A DNA stretch of 64,000 nt from Bacteroidaceae bacterium (GCA_017520935.1 JAFXEF010000023.1:1-64000), one strand, 5' to 3'; counted from the first letter of the stretch, positions 28,311 through 37,811 are shown. The notes: a model not told the origin generated them from the letters alone. Numbers and translations are program-made.

Positions 28311-28535
28311 ATACGATATTTTTGAGTTTCTTGTTCACGAAGCACACGAACAGCCCAGATACCCACAGGAAACTATATTCTACAGCACAAATGACAGCTA
28401 AAATAAAATCCATCAGTATCAGTTCGCTCCGTGTATTCCGTTGTCTGATACTGCAAAGGTACGACATTTTCTTAGAACAAAAATAGGAGATTCCAAAGAT
28501 TTTTTGTAATTTGCGCCGTTTTATGACGCATATCT

Positions 28536-30563
28536 ATGAAACAGACGACAAAATCATACTTGTTTATTGCTGCAGTATTTGTAGCAGTCACTGCCACTAT
28601 CAGTGCCTTCTTACCTCGTGAGCGGGTTATCAATCTTGACTTTGAGGAAGGTAAGCCATGGAAATATGAGCAGCTGACCTCCACCTTCAGTTTTGCCGTG
28701 TATAAGAGCGAGCGTGCCCTGCAGCAGGAACGTGCCGAAATGATGGCTGCCCTGCGCCCCTATTACATAATGGATACCAGCAAGGGCATCCTTGCCATCG
28801 ACTCTCTTGAGGTGGCCTACAAGCGCGAATTGCACCTACTCGTGAGTCCTACTCTACGCCAAAAGCTGGCCAAGCGCTTGGGCGAACTGTACGATAACGG
28901 CATCATAAGCAGCGATGACCTTGCCCGTCTCCAAACTGACAGTACCAACACCATCATGCTTGTCAAGCACAATGTGGCCACTCCCAAACCTGTGGACGAG
29001 TTGCTCACCGTGCAGCAAGCCTACGAGCGCATCATGGCTATCGATACCACCCGCTGGGGGCGTCACACCCTACAGAACAGTAACCTCAACGACTACATAC
29101 AGCCCAACCTGAGCTACGATGCCATCAAGTCTGAAGCCGTGCTGAACGAAGCCCTGGAGTCAATCTCACTCACGAGCAAGGTGATACAAAAAGACCAGAA
29201 GATTATCGGTGCCGGCGATATGGTCGATGAGGAGCACTATCAGACCCTTCTTTCTTACCAGCAAGAACTCAACAAGCGCATCGACGAGCGCGGCATACAG
29301 ATGACCATTATCGGACAGGTACTGCTCGTAATTGTACTCATCGCCATCTATGTGCTGTACCTATTCAACTATCGCCGCAGCTACCTCACCCAACGCAACA
29401 AACTGCTCTTCCTCGGTACCCAACTGGTGCTCTTCCCTGTAGTGACATCATGGATACTCAATGTCAGTGGCGACCTCATGATAGTGCCGTTGGCCATGGC
29501 TCCGGTGATGGTCAACATCTTCCTCGATGCCCGCACGGCCTATATCACCCACACCACCATCGTGCTCCTCATCTCGCTCATCGTGCCCGAACCATTCGTA
29601 TTTGTGCTGCTGCAACTCGTAGCAGGCATTGCTGCCATCTACTCGCTTACCGAGCTCACCGAACGCATACAGATATTCCGAGTGGCTCTTATCGTAGCAG
29701 CCTGTTACTGCCTGGTATTCTTCGGCTACGAGCTTATCACGAAAACCTCCTTTGCCCTGTTCGACAGACGCATGTACATCCAATTCCTCCTCAACGGTGT
29801 GTTGCTGCTCTTCACCTACCCCCTGATGCTACTCTACGAGAAGCTATTCCGCTTCACCTCTGACGTGACCCTCATGGAGCTGTCTAACTTCAACATCAAG
29901 CTCCTGCGCCAGCTTTCCGAGAATGCTCCCGGCACTTTCCAGCACTCCATCCAGGTATCAAACCTCGCCGCCGCCGCCGCCAATAAGGTAGGAGCCAGTA
30001 GCCTGTTGGTGCGCACAGGTGCCATGTATCACGACATTGGCAAACTCGAGAATCCCATTTTCTTCACCGAGAACCAGGGCAACACCAACCCCCACGCCTG
30101 CCTTCCCTACGAGCAGAGCGCCAAGATAATCATCAGCCACGTCACCGATGGCCTTCGCCTGGCCGAGAAGCACAATTTGCCTGCCGCCATCAGAGACTTC
30201 ATAGTCACTCACCACGGACTCAGCAAAGCCAAGTACTTCTACATATCTTATCAGAACGAGCATCTGGGCGAGGAGGTCGACGAGAGCCTCTTCACCTATC
30301 CCGGCCCCGACCCACACTCCATGGAGACTGCCATCCTCATGATGGCCGACTCCGTCGAGGCTGCGTCACGCAGCCTCTCAGAGTATACGGAGGAGAGCAT
30401 TGCCAATATAGTCGACCGCGTCATCGACTCCCAGATAGCTGAGGGACGCTTCCGTAACTGCCCCATCACTTTCAAGGACATCACTGATATCAAGGCCGTG
30501 TTCAAGGAGAAGCTGCGCACCGTACACCACGCCCGCATCAGCTATCCCGAACTGAAGAAGTAG
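28536..30563 (+). CDS. PgpH-like membrane HD phosphohydrolase (7TMR-HDED)
   Basis: The 675-residue product has an N-terminal membrane anchor (residues ~7-24) and an extracytoplasmic 7TMR-HDED-type domain. About seven transmembrane segments (~residues 262-430) are followed by a cytoplasmic HD domain with 'GTFQHSIQVSNLAAAAANKV' and 'RTGAMYHDIGKLENP', and 'ILMMADSVEAASRSL' further on. PgpH relatives in Listeria and other bacteria hydrolyse cyclic di-AMP, so a role in c-di-AMP turnover is likely but inferred. It is the first gene of a likely three-gene operon with the LOG and PfkB genes. Confidence 0.88.
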   Translation: MKQTTKSYLFIAAVFVAVTATISAFLPRERVINLDFEEGKPWKYEQLTSTFSFAVYKSERALQQERAEMMAALRPYYIMDTSKGILAIDSLEVAYKRELHLLVSPTLRQKLAKRLGELYDNGIISSDDLARLQTDSTNTIMLVKHNVATPKPVDELLTVQQAYERIMAIDTTRWGRHTLQNSNLNDYIQPNLSYDAIKSEAVLNEALESISLTSKVIQKDQKIIGAGDMVDEEHYQTLLSYQQELNKRIDERGIQMTIIGQVLLVIVLIAIYVLYLFNYRRSYLTQRNKLLFLGTQLVLFPVVTSWILNVSGDLMIVPLAMAPVMVNIFLDARTAYITHTTIVLLISLIVPEPFVFVLLQLVAGIAAIYSLTELTERIQIFRVALIVAACYCLVFFGYELITKTSFALFDRRMYIQFLLNGVLLLFTYPLMLLYEKLFRFTSDVTLMELSNFNIKLLRQLSENAPGTFQHSIQVSNLAAAAANKVGASSLLVRTGAMYHDIGKLENPIFFTENQGNTNPHACLPYEQSAKIIISHVTDGLRLAEKHNLPAAIRDFIVTHHGLSKAKYFYISYQNEHLGEEVDESLFTYPGPDPHSMETAILMMADSVEAASRSLSEYTEESIANIVDRVIDSQIAEGRFRNCPITFKDITDIKAVFKEKLRTVHHARISYPELKK

Positions 30564-30596
30564 AACGTCAACGACAAAACAAAAGAAACATCCGCT

Positions 30597-31184
30597 ATGA
30601 CCCCTCCACGACCCCTCTCCGTCGCCGTATTCTGCTCGGCAGCCACCGACATCGAATCGAAGTATTCTGAACAAACCGCATGCCTGGGCCGTTGGATAGG
30701 TCAGCAAGGTTGGCGCCTTGTCTATGGCGGGGCCTGCCTCGGACTGATGGAGTGTGTGGCCAGTGCAGCCAAGGAGGCAGGAGCCACCATCGTAGGCGTG
30801 GTGCCCGACAAGCTCATAGAGCGCGGTATCGTGAGTCACCTGCTCGACGAGACCATCCACGTGCATAGCCTCGGCCAGCGTAAGGAGGCGATGTTGCGCG
30901 AGAGCGACGTGTTCGTTGCCCTACCCGGTGGGCTGGGCACCCTTGACGAGGTATTCCACGTGTTAGGCGAAAGCAGCATAGGCTACCACAGCAAACCCGT
31001 AGTGCTCTACAACATCGACGGATGCTGGGACTCCACCCTCGCCTTACTCCACGACCTGCGTCAGCGTGGTCTCCTGCGCCACGACCTCACGGGACGCCTC
31101 CTCATAGCCCACTCGTGGGAAGAGCTGCTTGAGACCCTCCTACCCCTCCAACTTGACCGTCAACCAACAAGAATGACTATATGA
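30597..31184 (+). CDS. LOG family protein (nucleotide 5'-monophosphate phosphoribohydrolase-like)
   Basis: The 195-residue Rossmann-like protein carries the LOG signature 'ALPGGLGTLDEVF' and the upstream 'VYGGACLGLMECVASAAKEAG'. The family cleaves the N-glycosidic bond of cytokinin-type or other nucleoside monophosphates. In bacteria the physiological substrate is often unknown, as here. It lies 33 bp after the PgpH-like gene, and its stop codon overlaps the start of the PfkB gene (ATGA at 31181-31184), which indicates translational coupling. Confidence 0.9.
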   Translation: MTPPRPLSVAVFCSAATDIESKYSEQTACLGRWIGQQGWRLVYGGACLGLMECVASAAKEAGATIVGVVPDKLIERGIVSHLLDETIHVHSLGQRKEAMLRESDVFVALPGGLGTLDEVFHVLGESSIGYHSKPVVLYNIDGCWDSTLALLHDLRQRGLLRHDLTGRLLIAHSWEELLETLLPLQLDRQPTRMTI

Positions 31185-32104
31185 GAAAAATCATCGGCAT
31201 CGGAGAAACCATTCTCGATATCCTTTTCAAGGGAGGCATCGCCTCCACCTCAGTACCTGGCGGATCCACCTTCAACTCCATGATATCGCTCGGCCGCATG
31301 GGCATCCCCTCATGCTTCGTCAGCGAGATAGGTGACGATGTGGTAGGCAGCATCGTGCGTACCTTCCTCAGCACCAACGGTGTTGATGACAGCTACCTTA
31401 CCGAATACCCCGAATGCAAATCGCCCATATCGCTCGCCTTCCTCGACGACCACAACAACGCCACCTACTCCTTCTACAAAGACCCCTTCGGTAGCCGTAC
31501 CGACTGGCAGTGCCCCCCCATTCAGCGCGACGACATTATCCTCTTCGGCTCCTACTATGCCCTCGACCCTCGCATGCGCTACAAGGTCACTGCCCTGCTC
31601 GATGAAGCCCGCAGTGCAGGTGCCATCATTTACTATGATGTCAACTTCCGTCGCAACCACCAAGGCGAGGCCATCAAGCTCATGGGTACCGTCATCGAGA
31701 ACCTTGAGTATGCCGATATCGTGCGTGGCTCCGACGAGGATTTCTCCGTGCTCTACGGCATCGGTGAAGGAGCCAAAGTGTACAGCCAGAAAACCGCCTT
31801 CTACTGTCCCCGCCTCATCTACAGCCGCGGTGCCCAAGGCGTAGAGCTACACAGCCCCACCGTCACCAAACACTATGCCATCGAGCCCATCATCCCTGTC
31901 AGCACCATCGGAGCTGGCGATAACCTCAATGCCGGCATCCTCTACGGTATCATCAAGCACCGCATCCGCCGCGACGACCTCGACTACCTCACCGAGCGTG
32001 ACTGGGACACCATCATCCACTGTGGCCTCCGCTTCAGTGCCGATACCTGCATGCACACCGACAACTACATCAGCCTCCCCTTTGCCGAGAAGGAAAGAAG
32101 TTGA
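31181..32104 (+). CDS. PfkB family carbohydrate kinase
   Basis: The 307-residue sugar kinase begins 'MRKIIGIGETILDILFKGG', has the 'VPGGSTFNSMISLGRMG' substrate-binding segment and ends with the catalytic 'VSTIGAGDNLNAGILYGI', the PfkB signature with its Asp base. It resembles fructokinase/ribokinase relatives; the sugar cannot be fixed from sequence. The start overlaps the LOG stop codon by 4 bp. It converges on korB across a hairpin terminator at 32166-32199. Confidence 0.9.
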   Translation: MRKIIGIGETILDILFKGGIASTSVPGGSTFNSMISLGRMGIPSCFVSEIGDDVVGSIVRTFLSTNGVDDSYLTEYPECKSPISLAFLDDHNNATYSFYKDPFGSRTDWQCPPIQRDDIILFGSYYALDPRMRYKVTALLDEARSAGAIIYYDVNFRRNHQGEAIKLMGTVIENLEYADIVRGSDEDFSVLYGIGEGAKVYSQKTAFYCPRLIYSRGAQGVELHSPTVTKHYAIEPIIPVSTIGAGDNLNAGILYGIIKHRIRRDDLDYLTERDWDTIIHCGLRFSADTCMHTDNYISLPFAEKERS

Positions 32105-32165
32105 GCCACACATGATCGTACCCCAGGGCTGGGTGATGCAGACAACCTTGCCTATGGTAATAAAA

Positions 32166-32199
32166 GAAGCAGGCTCCCCGCTGCATTGGAGCCTGCTTC
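32166..32199. terminator. Convergent terminator hairpin between pfkB-like gene and korB
   Basis: A perfect 12-bp stem (GAAGCAGGCTCC at 32166-32177, GGAGCCTGCTTC at 32188-32199) has a 10-nt loop. On the minus strand it is followed by TTTTATT, so it should work best for the korAB transcript. On the plus strand no T-run follows. Confidence 0.75.
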
Positions 32200-32241
32200 G
32201 ACGTAAGATGTGAGTTGTAAAGTTACGCAGCGGTCTTCTCC

Positions 32242-33249
32242 CTATTTCACCTCCCAAATGTCGTTGGTAAGGAGCAGTTCCTCGAAGGTGTGGTAGGCCT
32301 TCTTGCCCTTCACCTCGGCAATCTGTGCCTCTACAGCCTCATCGTAAGTGGGAGCCTCCACATCACGGATGACACCGAGGGCGATGGGGAAGTCAGGTCC
32401 CTCCATGAGGGCAAGCTTGAGCTGCAGGGTATTGTCCTCACAGTGGGCATCGTGTACGAGGATGTCATCGATGGTGATGCCATTCTCGCCGAGTTTCACC
32501 ACCTTGAGGCCAAAGCCCTCCTGCATGAGGCCATACTCATTGTTCGCACCGAACACCATAGGTTCGCCGTGACGCAGGTAGATGGCATTCTTGGCGCGCC
32601 CCTCCTTGTTGTACACACTATCGTGAGTACCGTCGTTGAAGATGACGCAATTTTGCAGTATCTCACACACCGAAGCACCCTTATGGGCATGGGCAGCCTT
32701 GAGTATCTCTACGGTGCCGGGAGCATCAGTGGCTACGGCACGGGCAAAGAAGTGGCCACGGGCACCGAAGCAGAGCTCGGCAGGGCGGAAGGGGTCTTCC
32801 ACAGTACCGTAGGGGCTGGACTTGCTCACGAAACCGCGCGGGCTGGTGGGCGAATATTGGCCCTTGGTGAGACCGTATATGCGGTTGTTGAGCAATATCA
32901 TGTTGAGGTTGATATTGCGGCGGTTGGCATGGATGAAGTGGTTGCCACCGATGGCGAGGCCGTCGCCGTCGCCGCTCACCTGCCATACCGACAGTTCGGG
33001 ATTGGCCACCTTGCAGCCTGTAGCGATGGCGGCAGCACGTCCGTGGATGGTGTTCATGCCGTAGGTGTTCATGTAGTGAGGCAGGCGGCTCGAGCATCCA
33101 ATGCCGGATATCACGGCAATGTTGTGGGGAGCAACGCCTATCTCGGCCATGGCCTTGTGGAGGGCGGCGAGGAAGAAGTGGTCACCACAACCGGGACACC
33201 AGCGCGGCTGACCTTTCTTGTAATCTTGTGCTGTATATTTGGTCTCCAT
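32242..33249 (-). CDS. korB: 2-oxoacid (2-oxoglutarate):ferredoxin oxidoreductase, beta subunit
   Basis: This subunit binds thiamine diphosphate and works with KorA to oxidatively decarboxylate a 2-oxoacid with reduction of ferredoxin. The 335-residue sequence has 'QPRWCPGCGDHFFLAAL' near the N-terminus with its cysteine pair, 'VSGDGDGLAIGGNHFIHANR' and then 'NMILLNNRIYGLTKGQ', the GDG...NN thiamine-diphosphate motif. It is 3 bp downstream of korA. 2-oxoglutarate is the usual substrate of this arrangement in Bacteroidetes; the substrate is inferred. Confidence 0.93.
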   Translation of the reverse strand: METKYTAQDYKKGQPRWCPGCGDHFFLAALHKAMAEIGVAPHNIAVISGIGCSSRLPHYMNTYGMNTIHGRAAAIATGCKVANPELSVWQVSGDGDGLAIGGNHFIHANRRNINLNMILLNNRIYGLTKGQYSPTSPRGFVSKSSPYGTVEDPFRPAELCFGARGHFFARAVATDAPGTVEILKAAHAHKGASVCEILQNCVIFNDGTHDSVYNKEGRAKNAIYLRHGEPMVFGANNEYGLMQEGFGLKVVKLGENGITIDDILVHDAHCEDNTLQLKLALMEGPDFPIALGVIRDVEAPTYDEAVEAQIAEVKGKKAYHTFEELLLTNDIWEVK

Positions 33250-33252
33250 AGG

Positions 33253-35103
33253 TTATTCCTCCATTAGTTTTGTGAATGCATTGATTAATTGAGAAGACAC
33301 GAACGGTTGTCCCTTGACCTCGTTGTACTGGCAGGGAACAAAGCCATCAACCTTCATGCGCAACCACGCAGCCAGCTGACCGGCGTTCTGCTCGGCTACC
33401 ACCACCTTCGGATACTTGCGCAGTACCTCGGCAGTGTTCTTGGGTAGCGGGTTGATGTACTTGAAGTGTGCGAGAGCCACCTTCTTACCGGCACTGCGCA
33501 TCTCGTCCATTGCAGCATGCAAGTGTCCGTAGGTACCGCCGAAGCCCACGATGAGCAGGTCGGCATCCTCGGCATCACCCTCTACCACGAGGTCGGGCAC
33601 GGGGATAGCATCTATCTTCTGTTGACGCAGGCGGGTCATCAGGTCATGGTTCTCGGGATCGGTAGAGATGGCACCCGTCTTGTTGTCCTTCTCCAAGCCG
33701 CCGAGGATATGCTGGAATCCTTCGCGTCCAGGCACTGCCCAGTAGCGCACGCCATTCTCCTCCTGACGCTGGTAGGGAGTCCATGTGCCCTTCAGTTCCT
33801 CAGGTACATAAGGAGGATTGATGGGAGCATACTCCGCGAGGTTGGGCAAGCGGAAGGCACCCGAACCGTTAGCCACGAAGGCATCGGTGAGTAGCACCAC
33901 GGGAGTCATGTGCTCCAGAGCTATCTTGCAGGCCATGTAGGCGGCATTGAAGCAGTCGGTGGGCGATGTAGCTGCCAATACCGGCATAGGAGACTCACCG
34001 TTACGACCGAAGAGCACCTGCAACAGGTCGGTCTGCTCCGACTTGGTAGGCAACCCCGTAGCGGGTCCTCCGCGCTGTACATCAAGTACCACAAGGGGCA
34101 GTTCCATGATGACGGCGAGGTTCATCGCCTCAGACTTGAGGCAGATACCGGGACCCGAGGTGGAGGTCACAGCCAAGGCTCCTGCAAACGCGGCGCCAAC
34201 AGCCGACGCACAGCCCGCAATCTCATCCTCACACTGCACGGTGGTCACGCCCAGCGATTTGTGTTTGGAGAGCTCGTGCAACACATCAGTAGCCGGTGTG
34301 ATGGGATACGAGCCGAGGTAAAGCTTCAGGCCTGCCCTCTCGGCAGCAGCGATGAAGCCGTATGCCGTGGCCTTGTTGCCCGTGATGTCCATATAGCGCC
34401 CAGGCACCTTGTGCTTGGTCTCCACACGGTATACGTTGGTAGCCGAGCTGTGGGTATTATGACCGTAGTCGTAGCCAGCCTGGATGACCTTGATGTTGGC
34501 CTCAGCCACAGCGGGCTTCTTGGCAAACTTCTCGCGCAGGTAGTTGAACGCTACCTCAAGATCGCGGTCGAAGAGCCAGCACACGAGTCCGAGAGCAAAC
34601 ATGTTACGGCACTTGAGCACCGCCTTCGGCTCCATGCCGCTATCGGCGAGGCAGTCCTTTACCATCTGTGTGATGGGACATGCGATGACGCGGTCGGCAT
34701 CGATGTTCATCTCGGCCAGGGGGTCTTCGGTAACGAAGGCAGCCTTCTTGAGATCGGCGGATCCGAAGGAGTCGGTGTCTATGATGATGGCGGCATCGGG
34801 CTTGGCATAGCGATACTGCGTCTTCAGTGCAGCAGCGTTCATGGCCACCAGCACGTCGCACAGGTCGCCCGGTGTATACACCTTGCCCGAACCGATATGT
34901 ACTTGGAATCCCGACACGCCCGTAAGGCTTCCTTGCGGAGCACGGATGTCAGCAGGGTAGTCGGGGAAGGTGCAGATGTCGTTACCTACGGTAGCCGATA
35001 CGGTAGAGAAGATGTTACCTGCCAGCTGCATACCGTCGCCCGAGTCGCCCGAGAAGCGCACGATAACCTCGTCGCGCTCTTTTACGATGATTTGTTCACT
35101 CAT
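33253..35103 (-). CDS. korA: 2-oxoacid (2-oxoglutarate):ferredoxin oxidoreductase, alpha subunit (gamma-alpha fusion)
   Basis: The 616-residue protein fuses the gamma domain (residues ~1-190, with 'VRFSGDSGDGMQLAGNIFS') to the alpha domain (~220-616, with 'TAYGFIAAAERAGLKLYLGS', 'YPITPATDVLHELSKH', 'TSTSGPGICLKSEAMNLA'). This fused form is normal for Bacteroidetes KorA. It supplies acetyl-CoA/succinyl-CoA-level metabolism with reduced ferredoxin in anaerobes. With korB it forms a two-gene operon. A 304-bp divergent intergenic region separates it from the ECF sigma gene. Confidence 0.94.
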   Translation of the reverse strand: MSEQIIVKERDEVIVRFSGDSGDGMQLAGNIFSTVSATVGNDICTFPDYPADIRAPQGSLTGVSGFQVHIGSGKVYTPGDLCDVLVAMNAAALKTQYRYAKPDAAIIIDTDSFGSADLKKAAFVTEDPLAEMNIDADRVIACPITQMVKDCLADSGMEPKAVLKCRNMFALGLVCWLFDRDLEVAFNYLREKFAKKPAVAEANIKVIQAGYDYGHNTHSSATNVYRVETKHKVPGRYMDITGNKATAYGFIAAAERAGLKLYLGSYPITPATDVLHELSKHKSLGVTTVQCEDEIAGCASAVGAAFAGALAVTSTSGPGICLKSEAMNLAVIMELPLVVLDVQRGGPATGLPTKSEQTDLLQVLFGRNGESPMPVLAATSPTDCFNAAYMACKIALEHMTPVVLLTDAFVANGSGAFRLPNLAEYAPINPPYVPEELKGTWTPYQRQEENGVRYWAVPGREGFQHILGGLEKDNKTGAISTDPENHDLMTRLRQQKIDAIPVPDLVVEGDAEDADLLIVGFGGTYGHLHAAMDEMRSAGKKVALAHFKYINPLPKNTAEVLRKYPKVVVAEQNAGQLAAWLRMKVDGFVPCQYNEVKGQPFVSSQLINAFTKLMEE

Positions 35104-35349
35104 TGTCTTGCATTATCAATAAATTGGTTGCAAATTTCGGTATTTTTGCTGAATAATGAAACACATTACCCCCATTATTTCGCATGAGTTCGGCATCTAA
35201 TACATGTTTTCGGACATTTTGTACCCAATATAAGCAGATGTCAATCATGCCTCACGAGGAAACACTCTTACTGAGAGTCAAGAAAATAAAAAAAATCGTT
35301 ACCGGAGTGTAACAAATCCGCTCCATCGGCGTATTATGGGCAAATGATG

Positions 35350-35380
35350 TTTGAAAAAAGGAAAGTAAACCGTATTTTTG
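35350..35380 (+). promoter_or_regulatory. Promoter of the ECF sigma factor gene
   Basis: TTTG (35350-35353), 19 bp, then TATTTTTG (35373-35380) matches the Bacteroidetes housekeeping promoter, about 28 bp before the sigma gene ATG. It lies in the divergent korA/sigma interval 35104-35407. That interval contains another TATTTTTG at 35141-35148 but no reading frame I can support. Confidence 0.7.
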
Positions 35381-35407
35381 CAGAACGTAACAAGCACTCA
35401 ATACGCA

Positions 35408-35911
35408 ATGGACAGACAGGACTTTGAGAGAGTCGTCCCTGAGTTGAGATTGAAGCTGCAACGAATTGCTCTTTTCTATCTGGCAGACGATGACGAGGCC
35501 GAGGATGTGGTGCAGGACACGCTGCTGAAACTATGGACAGCACGTGATGCCATCCGCGAAGGCCAGGGAGGCATGGAGGCACTGGGCACTACCATTGCCA
35601 AGAACCTGAGCATCGACCGGCTGCGAACGATGCAGCGACACCGGCACGACGAACTCACCGACACCATCGTCCACGACAACGGGAGCAATGCCCAGACTCG
35701 TATAGAGCAGCAGGAAGATGAGGATTGGATAAAGACCACCATCCGCAACCTGCCCGACAAGTACCGTGCGGTGCTCCAGATGCGACAGGTAGAGAATATG
35801 GAGTTTGCCGAGATTGCCCGCATCATAGGCACCTCGGAGACTTCGGCAAGAGTGATTCTGTCAAGGGCACGCGCCAAAGTGATGGAACAATTAAGACAAA
35901 GGAGGACTTGA
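35408..35911 (+). CDS. ECF-type RNA polymerase sigma factor
   Basis: The 167-residue protein starts 'MDRQDFERVVPELRLKLQ' at ATG 35408; an earlier in-frame start would lie at the promoter. Region 2 is visible as 'LFYLADDDEAEDVVQDTLLK' and region 4 as 'LPDKYRAVLQMRQVENMEFA' followed by an HTH 'IARIIGTSETSARVILSRAR'. Such sigma factors redirect RNA polymerase in response to envelope signals. The target regulon is unknown. The gene is 3 bp upstream of a membrane protein that probably controls it. Confidence 0.9.
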   Translation: MDRQDFERVVPELRLKLQRIALFYLADDDEAEDVVQDTLLKLWTARDAIREGQGGMEALGTTIAKNLSIDRLRTMQRHRHDELTDTIVHDNGSNAQTRIEQQEDEDWIKTTIRNLPDKYRAVLQMRQVENMEFAEIARIIGTSETSARVILSRARAKVMEQLRQRRT

Positions 35912-35914
35912 GAA

Positions 35915-36577
35915 ATGAAAGAGAGTATACATAAGATTACGGACCGTGAGGAGCTGCGCTTACTGCTGCAGCTGTTTATGGACGGCGCCACGAGCCTCGA
36001 GCAGGAGGCTGCGCTGGCCGACTACTTCCGCACGAACGAGGTGGACGATGAGTTTGCCGACTATCGGGACATGTTCCTCGTGTTTGAGAGTGGTGAGCTG
36101 GCACCTACCTTCGAGCTCCCTGTCCCCGAACCCGTAGCCGAGGAAAAGCCCCATGAGGCCGCGCCTCTCCCTACCGGGCAGAAGTCCCGCAGCCGCATCG
36201 TGCCGCTCATCGTCCGCTACACCGCCATAGCTGCATCTCTGGTTGCGGCCTTCTTCATCGGTATGCGCTTCAGCGCCATGGACGTCACCCCAACTACTGC
36301 CGACCCCGGCACGCTGATGGCAACCGCTACGCCTGAGGTCAAGACCATTGTCAAGACCGACACGGTGTATGTAGAGAAACATATCGTGCATACCGTGAGG
36401 GAGACGACACCCACCGCTCCGTCGGCCCCTCAGCAGGGCGACTTCGCGCAAGCAACGCCCAACATCTTCTATGGCATCACCGACGAGCAGTTGCTCGATA
36501 TGCAGCAGGACATTGAGCAGGAGTTCGAGCGCATGACACGCGAGATGGACCTCTTCGAACAAGAATTGATGAACTAA
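35915..36577 (+). CDS. Single-pass membrane protein, putative anti-sigma partner
   Basis: I do not recognise a family with certainty. The 220-residue product has an acidic cytoplasmic N-terminal part ('LLLQLFMDGATSLEQEAALA' followed by 'DYFRTNEVDDEF'), one membrane helix (~residues 96-118, 'YTAIAASLVAAFFIGMRF'), and an extracytoplasmic tail rich in Thr/Pro/Glu that ends in an acidic helix. Position directly after an ECF sigma gene (3-bp gap) and topology fit an anti-sigma-like regulator of Bacteroidetes. No zinc-binding HxxxCxxC motif is present, so it is not a classical ZAS anti-sigma factor. Confidence 0.7.
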   Translation: MKESIHKITDREELRLLLQLFMDGATSLEQEAALADYFRTNEVDDEFADYRDMFLVFESGELAPTFELPVPEPVAEEKPHEAAPLPTGQKSRSRIVPLIVRYTAIAASLVAAFFIGMRFSAMDVTPTTADPGTLMATATPEVKTIVKTDTVYVEKHIVHTVRETTPTAPSAPQQGDFAQATPNIFYGITDEQLLDMQQDIEQEFERMTREMDLFEQELMN

Positions 36578-36595
36578 GATGAATTTAATATAGCC

Positions 36596-36654
36596 TGTCA
36601 TCCTGAGTGTAACGAAGGATCTCTAGGAGATTCTTCACTTCGTTCAGAATGACA
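36596..36654. repeat. 59-bp palindromic interspersed repeat (MITE/REP-like)
   Basis: The element runs from TGTCATCCTGAGTGTAACGA (from 36596) to a nearly complementary end finishing CGTTCAGAATGACA (to 36654), around a central ATCTCTAGGAGAT palindrome. I have seen this kind of TGTCATcCTGAG/CTTCGttCAGaATGACA sequence as a scattered intergenic repeat in other genomes. It lies between the putative anti-sigma gene and the lipoprotein gene and could end the sigma transcript. Confidence 0.7.
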
Positions 36655-36699
36655 ATATAAACCCAATAGAAATAGAATAGAATTCAAACAACATACACT

Positions 36700-37689
36700 A
36701 TGAAACCTATAGTATCATTTATAGCCGCATTATTCACCGTGAGCCTCTTTACGCAATGCACCCCCAAAGCATCTTCCGAGCAGCCACGAAGCAATATAGA
36801 CATCGCGACAGAGATTGTCGAAGAGGTTTTCAACGCTTACCCTGACTCAGCTTGGGCACATGAGTCTTGTCTTTCTGATATACTGATTCTAAAAGTCGGT
36901 ACAACGATTGGCCACCAAGACAATGACACGCTCAAGTTTCTCGACCTCGTCACCCGCATCAACCGGAAGATTGAGAGCATCAACAGCTATCGCATCTTCT
37001 CTGACCGTCAGAATGACGACAAGGGAATCAGTGGCCGCTACGTTGTCAGCGTTCGTCCTGATAGGGAAGGCGATGAGACATCTACCCTCTTCTATAAATA
37101 CAATAGGGCAACCTGCTCCTGCCCACACAATCAGAAGGACTCTATTTCCTTTGTCTTTACCATTAATGCCGGCACCAACAAACGCGTTATTCACGACACT
37201 AAGCCTGGAGTGAGAGGATTAGGAGAAATGTGGAAGATAGGAAATCTGGAGTCGACAGAGAGTATCAAACCAATGGAAGATTTCTTTCAGGCACAATACA
37301 ACGACCCACGTGCGATACGCCATCAAGAGACGCATGTGTACCCATCTGCAACCAACTATATGTGGGATGCATTTCTTCCGAATGATGCCTATTACAAGGA
37401 TGGAGACACTCTCACGACCCATCTGCTTTATAGCCAACGTCCAGTCGCAGATGACACCGACTACAAGGAGTTTAAGCGTATTGTAGACCAGTACAAGCAT
37501 GTACCTAAATATGATGTAATGGAGTTTCGGGTAGGCAAAGCTTATGGAATGGTCGCTTGCTATTTCATGGATGAGAATGAAATTATGAGTCTCTATTCTG
37601 GTATTCTCGCAAATGGCGTATTCTGCGTTACAAAAGCTACGGCAGCAGACAAGAAAGGCCTTTGTCTCGAACACAATTGGTGGAGATAA
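36700..37689 (+). CDS. Hypothetical lipoprotein
   Basis: I do not recognise this gene. The 329-residue product has a lipoprotein-like signal (hydrophobic stretch then 'SLFTQC', Cys at residue 21). The rest is a soluble, mixed alpha/beta domain of average composition. Notable segments are 'AYPDSAWAHESCLSDILILK', 'RYVVSVRPDREGDETSTLFY' with a nearby 'CSC', and a C-terminal 'GKAYGMVACYFMDENEIMSL'. It is probably tethered in the envelope. It lies between the sigma/anti-sigma pair and the GTCAC-repeat regulator but is separated from each by more than 100 bp, with a palindromic repeat upstream, so it may be a separate transcript. Confidence 0.6.
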   Translation: MKPIVSFIAALFTVSLFTQCTPKASSEQPRSNIDIATEIVEEVFNAYPDSAWAHESCLSDILILKVGTTIGHQDNDTLKFLDLVTRINRKIESINSYRIFSDRQNDDKGISGRYVVSVRPDREGDETSTLFYKYNRATCSCPHNQKDSISFVFTINAGTNKRVIHDTKPGVRGLGEMWKIGNLESTESIKPMEDFFQAQYNDPRAIRHQETHVYPSATNYMWDAFLPNDAYYKDGDTLTTHLLYSQRPVADDTDYKEFKRIVDQYKHVPKYDVMEFRVGKAYGMVACYFMDENEIMSLYSGILANGVFCVTKATAADKKGLCLEHNWWR

Positions 37690-37729
37690 CTACCCATCCA
37701 CTGAGTAAAAAAGTGCCCCAAAAGGCCCT

Positions 37730-37784
37730 GTCGCGCATTTGTCACACTTTGGTCACACCTTTGTCACGCATTTGTCACACGCTT
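37730..37784 (+). promoter_or_regulatory. Five-copy 11-bp GTCAC direct-repeat array (operator-like)
   Basis: Five 11-bp units start at 37730, 37741, 37752, 37763 and 37774. Each begins GTCAC (GTCGC in the first) and most end in a T-rich triplet; the fullest form is GTCACGCATTT. One unit per helical turn puts all copies on the same face of the DNA. The last unit begins 38 bp upstream of the -7 element of the regulator gene. Confidence 0.8.
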
Positions 37785-37811
37785 TGTAGCGCATGAGTGT
37801 CAGAAAAGTAT

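Noticed and set aside
33910..35187. A 425-codon plus-strand reading frame opposite korA
   Set aside because: It lies wholly antisense to the well-supported korA, has low-complexity His/Gly/Val-rich content and no recognisable domain; a GC-rich shadow frame.
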